Positions 1 to 11,336 of a stretch of 64,000 nt of DNA are shown here, piece by piece; positions within the stretch are counted from its first letter, which is position 1; every line of letters begins with the position of its first letter. Origin of the DNA: Adiantum capillus-veneris. Taxonomy: Eukaryota > Streptophyta > Polypodiopsida > Polypodiales > Pteridaceae. Under the pieces are notes generated by a model. That model made no database searches. It was not told where the DNA came from and saw nothing but the letters and a program-made list of their open reading frames with translations. The stretch spans positions 68,198,372 to 68,262,371 of the forward strand of contig CM043953.1 in assembly GCA_014529385.2 (NCBI GenBank), written 5' to 3'. A program made the translations under genes and the position numbers.

Positions 1-257
1 TTATTTGGCAAATATTCAATCTCACAGGGGTATTTCGGGAATTTTGGAAAATCTAAAGGGCATTTTGAGAGTTTATTGGGGGTATTTGGGGAATTTTTAA
101 AATTTGAGGGGTATTTTGAGAATTTCCACAAATTAGAGAGGCATTTTGGTAATTTTTGCTAGATTCTGCATGACAGAATCGGCTTGAGCCTGGCAGAGGA
201 CAGAAACGTGAAGAGACAGAAGAGTCGGTTGCAGGGCAGCGGTGCTTTAGATGGGCA

Positions 258-260
<3 letters not shown>

Positions 261-299
<39 letters not shown>
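261..299. repeat. (CT)n microsatellite
   Basis: Uninterrupted CT dinucleotides over about 39 bases. An inverse-orientation GA tract lies 90 bases downstream, so the pair could form a long imperfect hairpin. Confidence 0.95.
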
Positions 300-305
<6 letters not shown>

Positions 306-384
306 AATATAGAGGAAGCCCTTGGTGCAGCACACCATCTCTCTCTCTCTTGCTCTCGTTTTTCTGCAACAAGACCAAGGCATG

Positions 385-387
<3 letters not shown>

Positions 388-438
<51 letters not shown>
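388..438. repeat. (GA)n microsatellite
   Basis: Uninterrupted GA dinucleotides over about 51 bases, complementary to the CT tract at 261-299. Confidence 0.95.
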
Positions 439-440
<2 letters not shown>

Positions 441-850
441 GTGAAACTCAACCCATTGCATTTTTGCCTACCGTTTTTGATGTAGTTGGAAGAGACGGAC
501 AGGCTTTGGGAAAGCCAGGTGCAAGGGGGGAAGCCATTCTTTGCTCGGTGTTGTCAATGGATGTAGTCTCCCTGGAGACACAGGCACGATGCTTTTTTTT
601 TTTTTGGGGGGGCGGGGGGGGATGGTTCACGAGATGTGTGCAGTGGGCGGAACAGATTGGTCCTCAGGCTGGGGAGCAGTGATCACCAGGCCTATGGGCA
701 GCTTGCACGGTGGGTATGGCGCAGTGGTTTGCAGATTGGACGGAGTCTACTCGTAGGAGTAGGCCGACTATTGGCGAGAAGGCTGATGCCCCATGGCGAG
801 CATTCACTTTTACCTTTGAATTGGAGATTCGAAGGGAATCTCATGAGGTA

Positions 851-1070
851 ATTAATGGGTTTACGTAGTGGCCTGGAAACTTTTGGTTTTAAAGGGGTAT
901 AGGACCTTCAAAGTTAAGAGGGCCCTTTTTGGCATGCCCCAAACGGGGGAGGCCTTAGTGATTAATGGGTTTACGTAGTGGCCTGGAAACTTTTGGTTTT
1001 AAAGGGGTATAGGACCTTCAAAGTTAAGAGGACCCTTTTTGGCATGCCCCAAACGGGGGAGGCCTTAGTG
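851..1070. repeat. 110-bp tandem duplication
   Basis: Two adjacent 110-bp units, 851-960 and 961-1070, are identical apart from one substitution (G to A near 1032). Each starts ATTAATGGGT and ends GGCCTTAGTG. The near identity points to a very recent duplication. No coding content is apparent. Confidence 0.95.
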
Positions 1071-1135
1071 ATGCTGCCCTTTTTGCTAATGAAAAAGTGG
1101 TGGTTTTTTTTGTATATAAAAAAAAAATCATCTAT

Positions 1136-1326
1136 ACTCTTTATAATGCAGCTTAAAATTTTCAAGGAAGGAGAGGGCGTCCACGTGTCACTCCCTGGTT
1201 CATTTCAAAAAACACCTTACAAAACATCTAATCTAAAATGCAAAAGTAAAGGGTAAGATTGTAAGAAATGATAGCCTTTTCCTTTTCAAATCTAAGAAGT
1301 GACAAGCCTTTTCAAATGTAAAATCA
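1136..1326. repeat. Dispersed repeat, copy 1
   Basis: About 190 bp, from the TATAATGCAGCTTAAAATT stretch to AAATC, that reappears in the same orientation at 42000-42189 with scattered substitutions. It is non-coding. The second copy sits inside a tandemly duplicated block, so this is probably part of an unclassified repeat family. Confidence 0.85.
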
Positions 1327-1441
1327 AGAGACTTTCTATTCCACACTAGTAAAACGGCGCCGCCTTCGGCGGTGGCATGGCCTCTATTACCCTCAAGCTC
1401 TTTGCTCTTGGCAAATTTCATAAAAACAGATGAACATTTAC

Positions 1442-1488
<47 letters not shown>

Positions 1489-1654
1489 GTCATCAGGGCT
1501 ATAGGGCACTCTTTCATCAGTCCTCCTTCAAATTTAAAATGTAGAGGTAAATCCCAAAATTTGTAGGTGGGATTACACTAAACCTTGGTGTTTTTCGAGC
1601 ATTTTCCATTGTCTACATACTGGGTGGATTCTCTCTCTCATGTACATGGACAAT

Positions 1655-1689
<35 letters not shown>

Positions 1690-1785
1690 CTGTATGTGTT
1701 TGAAGAGAGAGAGAGAGGAAAGGAGAGAGAGAGCTCTGTCTCTCTCTCTCTAGCTAGAGAAAGAGAGAGAGCCCAGCACATGGAC

Positions 1786-1835
<50 letters not shown>

Positions 1836-1942
1836 CTATATGTGTTTGAAATTTATAAGATGGACCACATGAATCTTTGCAAAAGTCATCACAACATATT
1901 TTCAAACTAACTTTGCACCAACATATATAGAGTAAGTGATAT
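1327..1942. repeat. Microsatellite-rich gap
   Basis: This gap holds (CT)n at about 1445-1484, (GA)n at 1659-1686, interrupted GA/CT around 1705-1770, and (GA)n at about 1788-1832. The GA and CT runs near 1725-1770 are mutually complementary. I see no gene. Confidence 0.85.
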
Positions 1943-2341
1943 TTACCATGTCAAAAAATATAACATGCGTAGAGACTTAAGATTTATACGCTCAAAAGCG
2001 TAGCCTACGACATGCCCTGCTACGGTATCGAACCACCCATGGCCCAGATGTAAAACACATCTACCAATCACTCGAGGAAGAGATCCTAACACAAAAACAC
2101 GTAGGAACCAAGCACCGAGTCTAAGATTTTGAGCAAACATAGCATTAATTGGACGGGTTCTGCCTAACTCTGCAATGGTGACACGTGTTCTGAATCCTCT
2201 CTGAATAGCAACTTGAATGTAGCACAGCAAGCTCGGATCATATGAAGCATGATATATACCCACCATCAAGAATTCTGGGTAATATTGTGTTCTATAGCTA
2301 AACAAAAAGCTATTAATATAGATAGATATTTTGATACACAA
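1943..2341 (-). CDS. Unidentified ORF, 132 aa
   Basis: I do not recognise this protein. It is an open frame of 132 codons with balanced composition, unlike the microsatellite ORFs nearby. It is rich in aromatic and basic residues, with a hydrophobic stretch around residues 70-85. No catalytic motif, signal peptide or repeat is evident. It lies on the same strand as, and about 0.5 kb downstream of, the Helitron helicase pseudogene. It could therefore be captured cargo or a downstream fragment of that element, or it could be chance. Confidence 0.2.
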   Translation of the reverse strand: MCIKISIYINSFLFSYRTQYYPEFLMVGIYHASYDPSLLCYIQVAIQRGFRTRVTIAELGRTRPINAMFAQNLRLGAWFLRVFVLGSLPRVIGRCVLHLGHGWFDTVAGHVVGYAFERINLKSLRMLYFLTW

Positions 2342-2822
2342 AAGCTATTACTTTACTATATCAACATCAACATTGTTACCTTGCTACATTCAACTTCTCG
2401 AGTAGATGAATCACGTGCATGGCTGTGATTGGACCCCTCCATAATGGTGGATCTAATACATAATCATTGACTGTGAGATGTAAATTCTTTAAAGTATTAA
2501 AATGTCACAAACACACATATACAATATTTTACCTCGGACGTGTCGAGGTCGTCTCCCTAATGTGTAAGTCACAGAGGCGTTAGGATCCATCTTCATTCAT
2601 ACATATACATATACATATACATAAAGGATTAGAAATTCATCAAAAAGCACATGAATCATAAATCTCTCTGCACTAATAAATCTTAGTCAATTGTTTCAAC
2701 GAATATACCTTGCTTGAGGCTTCACCATGTTTCATTAGAAGATATACTAAGCTTATAAATGACAAAGAAATAGTTGCGAGAGTCACCGTGATTTTTTATT
2801 GGATGAAACATATCCAACCATG
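2342..2822. other. Gap downstream of the Helitron ORFs
   Basis: AT-rich non-coding sequence with a short (ACATAT)n-like run near 2601-2620. A Helitron 3' end (short hairpin followed by CTRR on the minus strand) should lie here or further left. I could not identify it by eye. Confidence 0.4.
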
Positions 2823-4961
2823 TTAAACCCCATGGCAAGGGGGTGGCAAGGGGCAGATCAATTGCAACACCTCTTTGTAGACAGTGTTAGAAGTGTATGT
2901 TCTTTGATCTCCATGTCTACTAACGCTTGTTAAGTGACTATCACCAACCACAACCTTGATGGCAGAAGAGGATCTCACGCGAGACATTACCACATACAGT
3001 TGACCATGGGTGAAAATAGGTGTTGGGAGATACAATCCAAGAACTCCAAATGTTTGGCCTTGCGCCTTGTTGATTGTCATCCCAAAAGCACAACGTAGGG
3101 GAAATTGGCGGCGTCTCAAATCAAAAGGGAGACCTTCTCTAGATCCCATGAGAAAATCAATCCTTGGAATGAACACTGCATTTTTTGCATGTGACCCTGT
3201 AATGATTTCTGCTTCAATCACTTTGTTGTGGAATTGCTTACAAATCAAGCGTGTCCCATTACAAAGACCACTTCTTGGATCCAAATTGTGAAGCAACATA
3301 ACTAGAGCATTCTGTTTCAATTGTAAAACATGCGGTGGAAAACCTCCCCCAAGATCTAAACTATTTACAAACTCACTTGTGAATAAAAGGCTATCACAAT
3401 TTGATTCACACACTAAGTTTGCACCGACATATTCCTTATAAGTACCAGGAAATTGCTGCAAGCCCAAATTGTTTATAGCATCCACCTCCTTGTTCCGTGG
3501 AGCCAAAATTGCTCTATCCTTGAAAAAGGTTGCATGGCAAGTCTGTGTTTCAAGGTCTCTATATATGCAAGCAACCAATGCTTGCAAATTATTTTGTGGT
3601 AGTATCATGCAGGCCGGCAAAGCCACATTATCAAGTATGTCCCCATCACAAACATGGCCATTACCAATATCAAGTGTCCACTGCACAAACTCTCTTTCAA
3701 TAACATTACTAAAACAATTGACCACTCACAAATTCTGTGTTAGATGCATGATTTCTGTACGTTGCCAAATGTATGAGTGGCACAAAGATGCATTAACAAT
3801 GTTTTCTCTTCCCCCATTACACACAACAGGTAAGATCTGTTTGAAATCACCACCAAGGAGGAGAACCTTTCCACCAAACAACATGTCATTTTTCATGACA
3901 TCTCTTAGTGTCTTATCAAGAGCCTCAAAAGCGTATCTATGAGACATGGGGGCTTCATCCCATATGGTCAGTGAACTCATTCGCAACAGCTCAACAAGCT
4001 GGCTGTTTACTTTAATGTTACATGTGGACTCAGAAGTTATATCAATAGGGATCTTGAATCTAGAGTGTGCAGTCCTTCCGTTGTCCAGAAGTTGTGTTGC
4101 AATCCCGGACGATGCACATGCCAAAGCAACTTTGGACTCTCCATGTATCCGAGAGAGCAATGCATTGTAGAGATAAGTCTTTCCCGTTCCACCTAGACCA
4201 TCCAAGAAAAAAATAGTGCCTCTGCTCATGCCAGTTGCTTGTAAAACCCGATTGTAAGCTTCCCTTTGCCCAACATTGAAAGATGATTCCATTCGAGCAG
4301 ACAATACTCTTTGTTCCTCTCTGTTATACATGAACTCTTCAGCAAGCATTCCATGCTCACTCATAATTTGCAGTGTGTCATCCACCTGGGGCATTCCAGA
4401 ATAATCGGAGAGCCTCTTTCCATAGTGTTGAAGCATTGTCTCTAAGTTTGATATAGCTTGGTTTTGAGCCATGTGTTCACAGATATTCCCATCATTTGTG
4501 CGAACCCTCATATGATATACATGGTCCTCAGAAAGATCCTTATAGAAGTGATTCCACAATGCACCAGGATGTATTGGATCACAAAAAACCAAAATGACTA
4601 CAAACGGTAGGCGTAATTGTTGCCCTGTTTGTTGAAAAGAAGCTTCTTCCAAACAAAGAAACCATTCATCATCAACTTGCAGTAATCCTCGTGCATTACA
4701 TGTTTCTTTAAATGTGTCATATACTTGTCCATTGAAGGTTCTAATATCCTCAAAAGACTTACATCCTTTGCACATGTTGAGTAACATACGCAAGTAGTAC
4801 AAATCTCCAGCATTGGGAACAATGTGGTACATTCTTCCAATCATGTCATCAATCTGTCTTTGAGTCCATGTTCTACTTGCTGCTTCCAAACCCACTTTGT
4901 TGGGAAGTCTATGTACAACAAATTGTTGGCCTCTGGATATTGTTGATTTGCAACAAACCAC
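2823..4961 (-). pseudogene. Helitron PIF1-like helicase, broken
   Basis: Two same-frame segments (4961-3729 and 3725-2823) are separated by TGA at 3726-3728. The first carries Walker A (GLGGTGKTYLYNAL, near 4165-4205), Walker B (IWDEAPM, near 3945-3962) and a GGDFKQILPVV motif. The second carries the C-terminal helicase motifs (FGMTINKAQGQTF and VVMSRV). These define a PIF1/RecD-type 5'-3' DNA helicase that unwinds the displaced strand in Helitron transposition. The upstream Rep segment overlaps in another frame between 4841 and 4961, so a frameshift separates Rep from helicase. Only one helicase copy is seen. Confidence 0.92.
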
Positions 4962-7485
4962 TCAGTGAGCGTTGTCTTTTTGCTGACCTCTCCCTCCACC
5001 ACACTCTGTACAGTCGCTCTGTCGCTGAAGATGACTTGATTTTGATGAGGCAAGTGAACTTGGAGCCGTTGTATGTCAGGTTTCTCTTGATGCATATGAA
5101 ACCCAAGTATACGTGAGATAGCCTCAGATGCTGATACATATCGAGCATTAAGATAGTTTGTAACTTCATTTAGAAGCTCTTCACTATCTTGTAGAACAAC
5201 AGTGGCCCTGTCATGTCCCTTATACACATACTTGTAGAGATATTTCACAGCGGATATAGTGGAGAAAACCTCCACATTGATATGTGCATTGTACCTTATT
5301 GACAAAAATGGATTGTATGGAACAATCCATTTATTACTCATTTGCACTTTATTACGAATAATGTACTTTCCATCATCCCTCCTCATGTATGTTGGGTATC
5401 CGTCCCTAGCCACAGTAGTCGACGCACTGAAGCTTCGAGGATATTTAAACCTGCACTTTCCATCTTTCATACATGGAGCATTCTTATTCAAGTTTCCACA
5501 TGGGCCATGCACATTACACCGACTGATAACATCATACAACTATGGAAACATTACTTTATCAGGAAGCTCCGCACACACAATCTTATCATAATGCAATGTC
5601 TCTATTGGCTTATGCTCAGATGCAAGTATCAATAGAATGTGAGCATGAGGAAGGTCTCTCTTTTGGAACTCAATACAGAAATGTGTTCAATGACCTTACC
5701 AAAAATAGCTCTCTTAATCAGCAAGCCCATCAAATCCTTGAACTTATGGTAGAAAACGGGGGCAGTAAGATCAGGACGATCATTGGATGTCTGTCCAGGT
5801 AGTAATGCATCCTGTATCTCCTTCCATCCAGGATTGCATGTGAATGTAATGAAGAGATCAGGTTTTCCTCTCTTGCGTACAATTGCCATGGCATCCTGGT
5901 ACAACTAGTGCATATAGCGAGGGCCACCAACATACGAAGAAGGCAATACAACCCTTCTTCCAACATTAACACCCAATAATAGTTCTCTATCATTCCTTGT
6001 TCCATCTCTTGCTCCAACCATATCTGTCGAGCCTTGATACACCTCATTGCAAAGTTCACTTTGATGATTACGAACCCACAAAAGCCTCAACTCCTTTATA
6101 CAACTATATGCATCAACAATATATTGTTGCAGTAGCCTACCAACACGTAAAAGACATTGTGTTGTGTCATCTCTAATTTGCAATCTATACTTGTAGAAAT
6201 CCATTGTAGAAATATACTTTGTAGTTCTATTTACTCGCTCTCTGCTTACTTCTGCTCTATTCACTTGGAAAATGTAAATATTCCAACCTTCTTCACCATT
6301 TGGAAATAGCAACGCATATAATAGAGGCATGTATGACCTATGGCAATTTGAGATTCTTTTTAGACCACCACCCAAAAGATTCAACACAATATCACGATGG
6401 CCAATGTTGCTCTCTTCACCCTGACGAGGCATGATTGCAACAACTTCCACACTTGTTGGAGCAACATATTGCCAGCCATTTGTACGCTTCTCAATAATGG
6501 CCATCCTAATCTCCAGAATATTGGAAGTTTGGACCATTGTAGCAAACACCCTAAAAGCTTGAACATACGGATTTACTCGATGCATCATCGATTGCAAGCT
6601 TTCCAAAACATCTGGTTTGAGTTTTGAAACATGACTCATCCTGTTTTGCAACTCATTCTCAGTGTCAAAAAAATACAACTAAGCAAAGCGAGGGATTTGA
6701 CCTGATCGCTCTTCTGGCATCAATGAACCAATGTTATGATAAATAGATCCATGCACCTTGAAGGTATAGATTCCTTTTCTTTGGCAGAGAGATTCATCTC
6801 TATGAGCTCCCAAAGAAGCAAATGCCAACACACTATTGTATGCTCTGATATGTTTCAAGAATTTTCTACTTCTAGTATTACCCCCGTGCATCAATTCCCT
6901 TAATTCTAAAGGAGGTTCACTTAATGGCGGCAAAGAAACATTTCCTGAGTTGCAACAACTCTTCCCCACAAATGTGCGAATGGTTTTTGCTTCTGTTTTC
7001 CAAGCTAAAGCACCACAAAAGGAACATGCAAAATCCAAGTTGCCTATGTTGTGAAGAATACACTTTTCATGAGAAAGAGACAACATAGAGATATGCATCA
7101 AGGAAGTGGTCTCAGAATATAAGTAGGTGATAGGTAGACAAAGTGTCTCAACTTTGGAGTAATCTCCCTCTCTGGAGACAATTACAGGCTCCTCAGGAAC
7201 ATCTCCATTATTGGCTTCCAAATTGTCTTCCAATTCAATCCTTACATAACTTTGCAAGAGAATTGACTCGTTATCTACATCCATCACAATCCTTCCCTGA
7301 GGAAATTCATTGCATCGGTTCGCGTTTATCAAATGGTGGCAATCTTCCAAGCGAGGCACATCAATCTCACCCAGAGAACGTCGAACTCTATCTCGCACTG
7401 CTGCACGTCGCGTAGCTCAAGAGGCTTGACATATCCTACTACGTCTTGCATGTCCAGGAGACAACACCTTTGGACCAATAGCCAT
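4841..7485 (-). pseudogene. Helitron Rep (HUH endonuclease) region, broken
   Basis: The ATG at 7485-7483 opens a frame typical of Helitron N-termini (MAIGPKVLSPGHARRSR), interrupted by TGA at 7417-7419. Further stops at 6679-6681 and 5905-5907 keep the same frame. The Rep core shows FITFTCNPGW near 5830-5850, then the metal-binding HUH motif LPHAHILLIL at about 5630-5650 (His-Ala-His at 5639-5647). The latter lies across a frameshift near 5640. A stop at 5540-5542 follows. The catalytic tyrosine region YLYKYVYKGHD lies near 5220-5250. All signature residues of a rolling-circle nuclease are therefore still legible, but in at least two frames. The Rep nicks and joins transposon ends in known Helitrons. 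Confidence 0.9.
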
Positions 7486-8366
7486 CTGTCCAAAAAAGAA
7501 CTCTTATAAGTACTCACAGATATATACAGGTTAGTATTTAGAGAATTAAGAAGAGAGTATGGAGAAGAAAGGATTTCCCAACTATGTCTATCTTTCTTTG
7601 AGGGAGTCAGTGAGAGGAGGCTTGCCAACCCACATGGTATATTTCTATATACTTCTATATCTGTCTCTCTATATCTCATCTAACTACTACTAAGGATATA
7701 ATCAGGGGAGCGATTCCATTTGATTAGCCATTGACAATTGTCAGTTAAGGCCTGGGTTTCAGCCGGAAAATTTCCACTGCGGTTACAACGCGCCAATCTC
7801 CACGTCAACCGGAATCTCGCAGTCGATGCAGATGTGCCAAGTTAACCCATTATTGGTCGACCCGTTATTGACCATTGTCAACCCTCACCAGGACTGATTC
7901 AAAGGTGCATCCAAATCAACCCCGAGGTGCTTCATTATGAAGAGTTACCATGGTGACAGGTTAAGACCTGAGTTTCAGTCGGCAATTTTCCACTGTGGTT
8001 ACAACGCGCCAGTCTGCACGTCAGCCGGATTCTCACAGTCGATGCAAATGTGCCAAGTTAACCCATTATTAGTCAATCCATTATTGGCCATTGGCAACCC
8101 ACATCAAGACGGATTCATTGGTGCATCCAAATCAGCCCCGAGGTGCTTCATTATGAAGAGTTACCATGGTGACATGTCTTCGTTTGAGTTGGTAGAGTTG
8201 CATTGAGGCTTGAATTGTTGTGTACATTCCGTTTACACAATCAAAAGCAAATACCACATCGGAAATGGTGTGCATGGATTGCATTGGGAGAGACACTCTC
8301 GCTTTGCATCTGCCAAAAATAGACAAGAGCTTCTTGACCCTACCCAAATTGGGTATATCTGGCAAT
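7486..8366. other. Gap upstream of the Helitron
   Basis: Non-coding. It contains the ~217-bp tandem duplication annotated separately at 7744-8175 and about 190 bp of unique sequence. The Helitron 5' terminus may lie here but was not located. Confidence 0.5.
7744..8175. repeat. ~217-bp tandem duplication
   Basis: Two diverged copies, about 7744-7960 and 7961-8175. Each runs from a TTAAG-CCTG/AGACCTG start through a CGGTTACAACGCGCCA block to TTACCATGGTGACA. Differences are mostly C/T and G/A substitutions. The unit contains paired TTATTGG/TTATTAG elements. It is non-coding and could be subterminal Helitron sequence or an independent minisatellite. Confidence 0.85.
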
Positions 8367-8492
8367 CAATGCATTCAAAGAGACGGCATCCTATATAGGA
8401 AGCTCTCTCCCACTTTTTGTGCTTTATGAAGTGCTTCAAATTTGTCATACCTAGAAAGAAGTCAGACATTGCACACACCTAGAATACTTTGT

Positions 8493-8520
<28 letters not shown>
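8367..8520. repeat. Flank block duplicated at 11750-11900
   Basis: About 150 bp, from CAATGC-TTCAAAGAGACG to the start of a (GT)n run, occurs again in the same orientation at 11750-11900 with few changes. The two copies lie on opposite sides of the Copia element at 8656-11586. The locus therefore looks like a local duplication of a unit made of this block plus (GT)n(GA)n plus a TTCACTGCAACATAA-TTGAG spacer. Confidence 0.85.
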
Positions 8521-8561
<41 letters not shown>

Positions 8562-8584
8562 GAGAGAGAGATTCACTGCAACAT

Positions 8585-8655
<71 letters not shown>
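8489..8655. repeat. (GT)n, (GA)n, poly-G and (GA)n tract
   Basis: (GT)n at about 8490-8527 passes into (GA)n, a run of about 12 G at 8551-8562, a TTCACTGCAACATAACTTGAG spacer at 8571-8591, and (GA)n at 8590-8655. The last tract abuts the left end of the Copia element. Confidence 0.95.
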
Positions 8656-8656
<1 letters not shown>

Positions 8657-8893
8657 GTTAGGTAAAGGTGGTGTGCCTCACCGTGCTTTGCCGTGTCCGT
8701 CGGCCAGTGTCCGACCGCCCACATTTATCTCCTTATTCTTTATACATACAAAGAATAAGGAGCTTCTCACTCACATTCTCACATGGTGCTCATATAGTGA
8801 GATTTGGGAGCTCCACCCACATCCTGTGTCCTGCTCTCTGTCCCTCTCTCTCTCCTTCTCACTCTCCGCACACGCACCGCATCCGCGCTCACA
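8656..8893 (+). repeat. 5' LTR of the deleted Copia element
   Basis: Starts CGTTAGGTAAAGG, where the other LTR has TGTTAGGTAAAGG, so the terminal TG has mutated. It ends CTCACA just before the primer site. A perfect 13-bp inverted repeat (8729-8741 with 8750-8762, 8-base loop) is shared with the 3' LTR. Confidence 0.85.
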
Positions 8894-8895
8894 AT

Positions 8896-8907
8896 TGGTA
8901 TCAGAGC
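8896..8907 (+). promoter_or_regulatory. Primer binding site, initiator-Met tRNA
   Basis: TGGTATCAGAGC begins two bases after the LTR end. It matches the 3' end complement of plant initiator methionine tRNA, which primes minus-strand synthesis in most plant Copia elements. Confidence 0.9.
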
Positions 8908-9619
8908 TATGGTGACCGCGGAGAGCACGACGGCTTTGAGAGCTTCGAGACGATAGCTCGCTCGCTCTCGGTGGTGGAGAGATTAAGAAAGCTTGGAAGC
9001 TTTGTGAGAATGCAATGGGAGCTTGTGAGCTCAATTGAGAGTGATGTATGGTCCTGTGGAAGCTCAGAAAGGAGTGTGGAAGACTATGTGTAAGTGAAGG
9101 TGCTGCCCTAAAACTGTGTGCGCAGCAGCACTGTTTTCAGATTCGTTTTTCTCCTTGTAGAATGCAGATCTGAGAATTTTGTCCGTGGAGCTTATCCATT
9201 TCGACGTGGTCTACAACTTTACATAAGAAACTTTTTGCGAATTCCTCACCGTTTTGCTGATATTCAGCTCAGACTGACTGTATACAGAAATTCCAGATTT
9301 TCTGTTGTCGCATTGTGTGCGAGGCGGATGGTTTGCATATGGTTATGGCGCATGGTTGATGCCCATTATACATGCATTTTCGCGCGCACTTTCAAGTGCC
9401 GGTGAGCTCTCTTGAGAGCATTGTTTTCGCATTGATCAAGTTTCCGGATTGCAACTCTTTTGGCGCTTGCTTATGCGCGGTCACTCCGTTGATGTACGTT
9501 GAGTGCGGATTGCCATTGTATGTGAAAATGTGGAGCCATTTTGGCATTTCTACTCATTGACATTGAGTAGTGTTATGGTTTATGGTAGAGATTGTACTTG
9601 AGTTTTTGCTCAGTTTTCA

Positions 9620-9646
9620 GGGGAAACTCTGCCGGATTTTTCCCAG
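9620..9646 (+). other. Leader hairpin shared by three elements
   Basis: A 27-base block starting GGGGAAACTCTGCCG and ending TTTTTCCCAG, with complementary GGGAAA/TTTCCC arms. Near-identical blocks occur at 21778-21804 (Copia leader) and 59649-59675 (Gypsy leader). It is non-coding leader RNA in all three and may be a packaging or dimerisation structure (inference). Confidence 0.6.
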
Positions 9647-9670
9647 ATTCTCGCCATAGTTTGTGATTGA

Positions 9671-10129
9671 GTGTTTACTCTCACTTTGACAGGTTTTGTC
9701 AGTTTGGACACAGTTTTGTGTTTTTGTATCCACTATCGCAAGAGTGAGGAGTTGTGTATCTTTCTTTGCTTGAGACAGTGGTTTGCTCTCGGGTGGGAGA
9801 GTTTTGTGATCTCGAGCATTGTTTGCCATAGTTTTGGTATGGAGACGCTTCAAGTTAGAGGCGGTTCTCGTTCACGATCGCGACTGACATGTTGGTACTA
9901 CGGCCATGATGGGCATATTAGGCGCCGTTGCTTCAGGTGTATGAGGCAGCGGAAGAGGCAGATGCATAGCGCTACTATGAGGACAGATGCTAGAGAGTAT
10001 GCATGTGACGGACATGTCACTTTTGACTCTAGCTTGCCTTCAGACTACTTTGTGTCTTGGGATAGCACATTGTCTATGCGTTTTCTACTAGTGGGAGACT
10101 TGGTTGTGTGCAGTTTGTTGATGGTTTAG
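9671..10129 (+). pseudogene. Copia gag C-terminus relic
   Basis: An open frame of about 150 codons. Its recognisable part is a degenerate CCHC zinc knuckle, CWYYGHDGHIRRRC, near 9890-9935. The second cysteine of the CX2CX4HX4C pattern is tyrosine (TGC to TAC), so zinc binding should be lost. An Arg/Ser-rich stretch precedes it, as in gag nucleocapsids. Downstream, the protease and pre-integrase parts are legible only in shifted frames. The earlier gag region is not recognisable. Confidence 0.6.
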
Positions 10130-10234
10130 CATACGACATAGAGGGTGCGGTGCTGGAGATGTATGCATGTCCTTGCCTAGCGGTGCATTGCTTACGCTAC
10201 GAGATGTACGTTATGTACCAGGACTCTCATTTCA

Positions 10235-10660
10235 GTGCGTCAATTGCAGTGTAGTGGACATCGTGTACTGCTTGAAAAGCGGTCATTTCAGATGCATAGG
10301 GGATCACTGGTGATAGCCAGAGGTGCTAGGAGTGGTCTGGTATACCCTTTGCATATTTCTGACACACGAGGCGGTGTAGTCTCTGTGTATTTGCAGCCAT
10401 GTTTGGAGCGAGAGACGAGGCGTGTCTCTTTTGCAGATGTGCTGCATGGAGAGCACGTTGTGCATCTGTCTTGTGGTGATGTTCACACAGACAGTGGTAT
10501 CTCTGGGGATGCACAGCTTTGCCAGTCATCAGTTGAGATGACATCGATTGAGCCAGAGACCGATGCATTGTTCTATGATGCATCTAATACGTTTGAGGGC
10601 GATAGTGTCTTTCAGACAGCTGTGTGTGATTGCAGTGGTGCTGATTTTTTGGTTTTGTAG
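10235..10660 (+). pseudogene. Copia pre-integrase region relic
   Basis: The first ~50 codons align by eye with the pre-integrase segment of the intact-type Copia at 22912-23130 (a GLVYPLHIS-like stretch against GGLYMIYVS). The rest of the frame has no match that I recognise. The integrase zinc and catalytic motifs expected next are missing. Confidence 0.45.
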
Positions 10661-10675
10661 TCATTCTCAGTAGAT

Positions 10676-11038
10676 ATGCCTTTGCCAGAGGATGCTGACA
10701 TAGTGATGCATAGTCAAGTGGTTCCCGATGAGGATGCATATGGCACTGAGGTTGCTGACAGGGATAGGTTGGCACACATAATGCGTGTTTCATCGGCTTT
10801 CGGGTCTCTCATGTCTGACCTTTTGGTCTCGAGACCTGATCTTGATTATGCGGTTGGTGCATTTGCAGTGGGAGTTGTCAGTCGTGCGATGACTGACACT
10901 GGCATTGTGCATTGTGGAGCCATGCAGATTGTCACTCGATACCTGCATCAGGAGTGTCATCGTAGCTCTAGCTGTAGTGGTATGCATGTTGCATCTACAC
11001 TAGAGCGGTTACAGAGTGAGCCAGTGGGCATAGGTTGA
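10676..11038 (+). pseudogene. Copia RT C-terminal relic
   Basis: Residues around 38-80 read FGSLMSDLLVSRPDLDYAVG and GVVSRAMT. They match the conserved Copia segment after the RT core (compare VGSLMYAMIATRPDIAFAVG at 25170-25230). The YVDD catalytic block and the RNase H region are absent. A deletion therefore joins the pre-integrase region almost directly to the end of RT. Confidence 0.75.
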
Positions 11039-11336
11039 GAGCCGTCTTCTCTCACCTCTTGTATATACTAGTTGTAGGCTAGTCTTCTCGCCACTTATCG
11101 GCCCCAGGGCAGTCACTTATCAAAAGACCCCTATATCACGTGCGTTCAAGAGATAATTAATAATAACCCAATATACATACTATATTTACACTGTGAGCCT
11201 ATTTAAAAAACCCCACCCCCCTCTGTATGTATACATTTTTATACATTTTGGTCTTTTAATAATCCTCTCCGGTTAACTCACGTGATATCATACACATTCT
11301 AAAAAGTGACCGCCCCGGGTTATCGGCACACATCCT

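Larger units (their letters stand above)
1..850. other. Non-coding flank with microsatellites
   Basis: I see no supported gene here. The stretch holds a (CT)n tract at 261-299, a (GA)n tract at 388-438 and a T/G homopolymer junction near 591-620. All longer open frames across it are artefacts of dinucleotide repeats, which are open in several frames at once. Confidence 0.7.
2823..7485 (-). mobile_element. Decayed autonomous Helitron
   Basis: The minus strand encodes, in order, the Helitron N-terminal/Rep region with an HUH endonuclease motif and a PIF1-type superfamily 1 helicase. This is the standard RepHel arrangement of plant Helitrons, which transpose by rolling-circle replication. The coordinates cover only the coding remnant, because neither the 5' TC nor the 3' hairpin-CTRR terminus was found. 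The frame is broken by in-frame stops at 7417-7419, 6679-6681, 5905-5907, 5540-5542 and 3726-3728. Frameshifts lie near 5640 and between 4841 and 4961. The copy cannot encode a functional protein. Confidence 0.92.

Noticed and set aside
8479-8724. Open frames of Ser-Leu or Arg-Glu repeats over microsatellites (also near 11306-11740, 37946-38158, 39702-40217, 40205-41091, 43528-43875)
   Set aside because: (CT)n/(GA)n and (CA)n contain no stop codon in any frame, so these frames are compositional artefacts.
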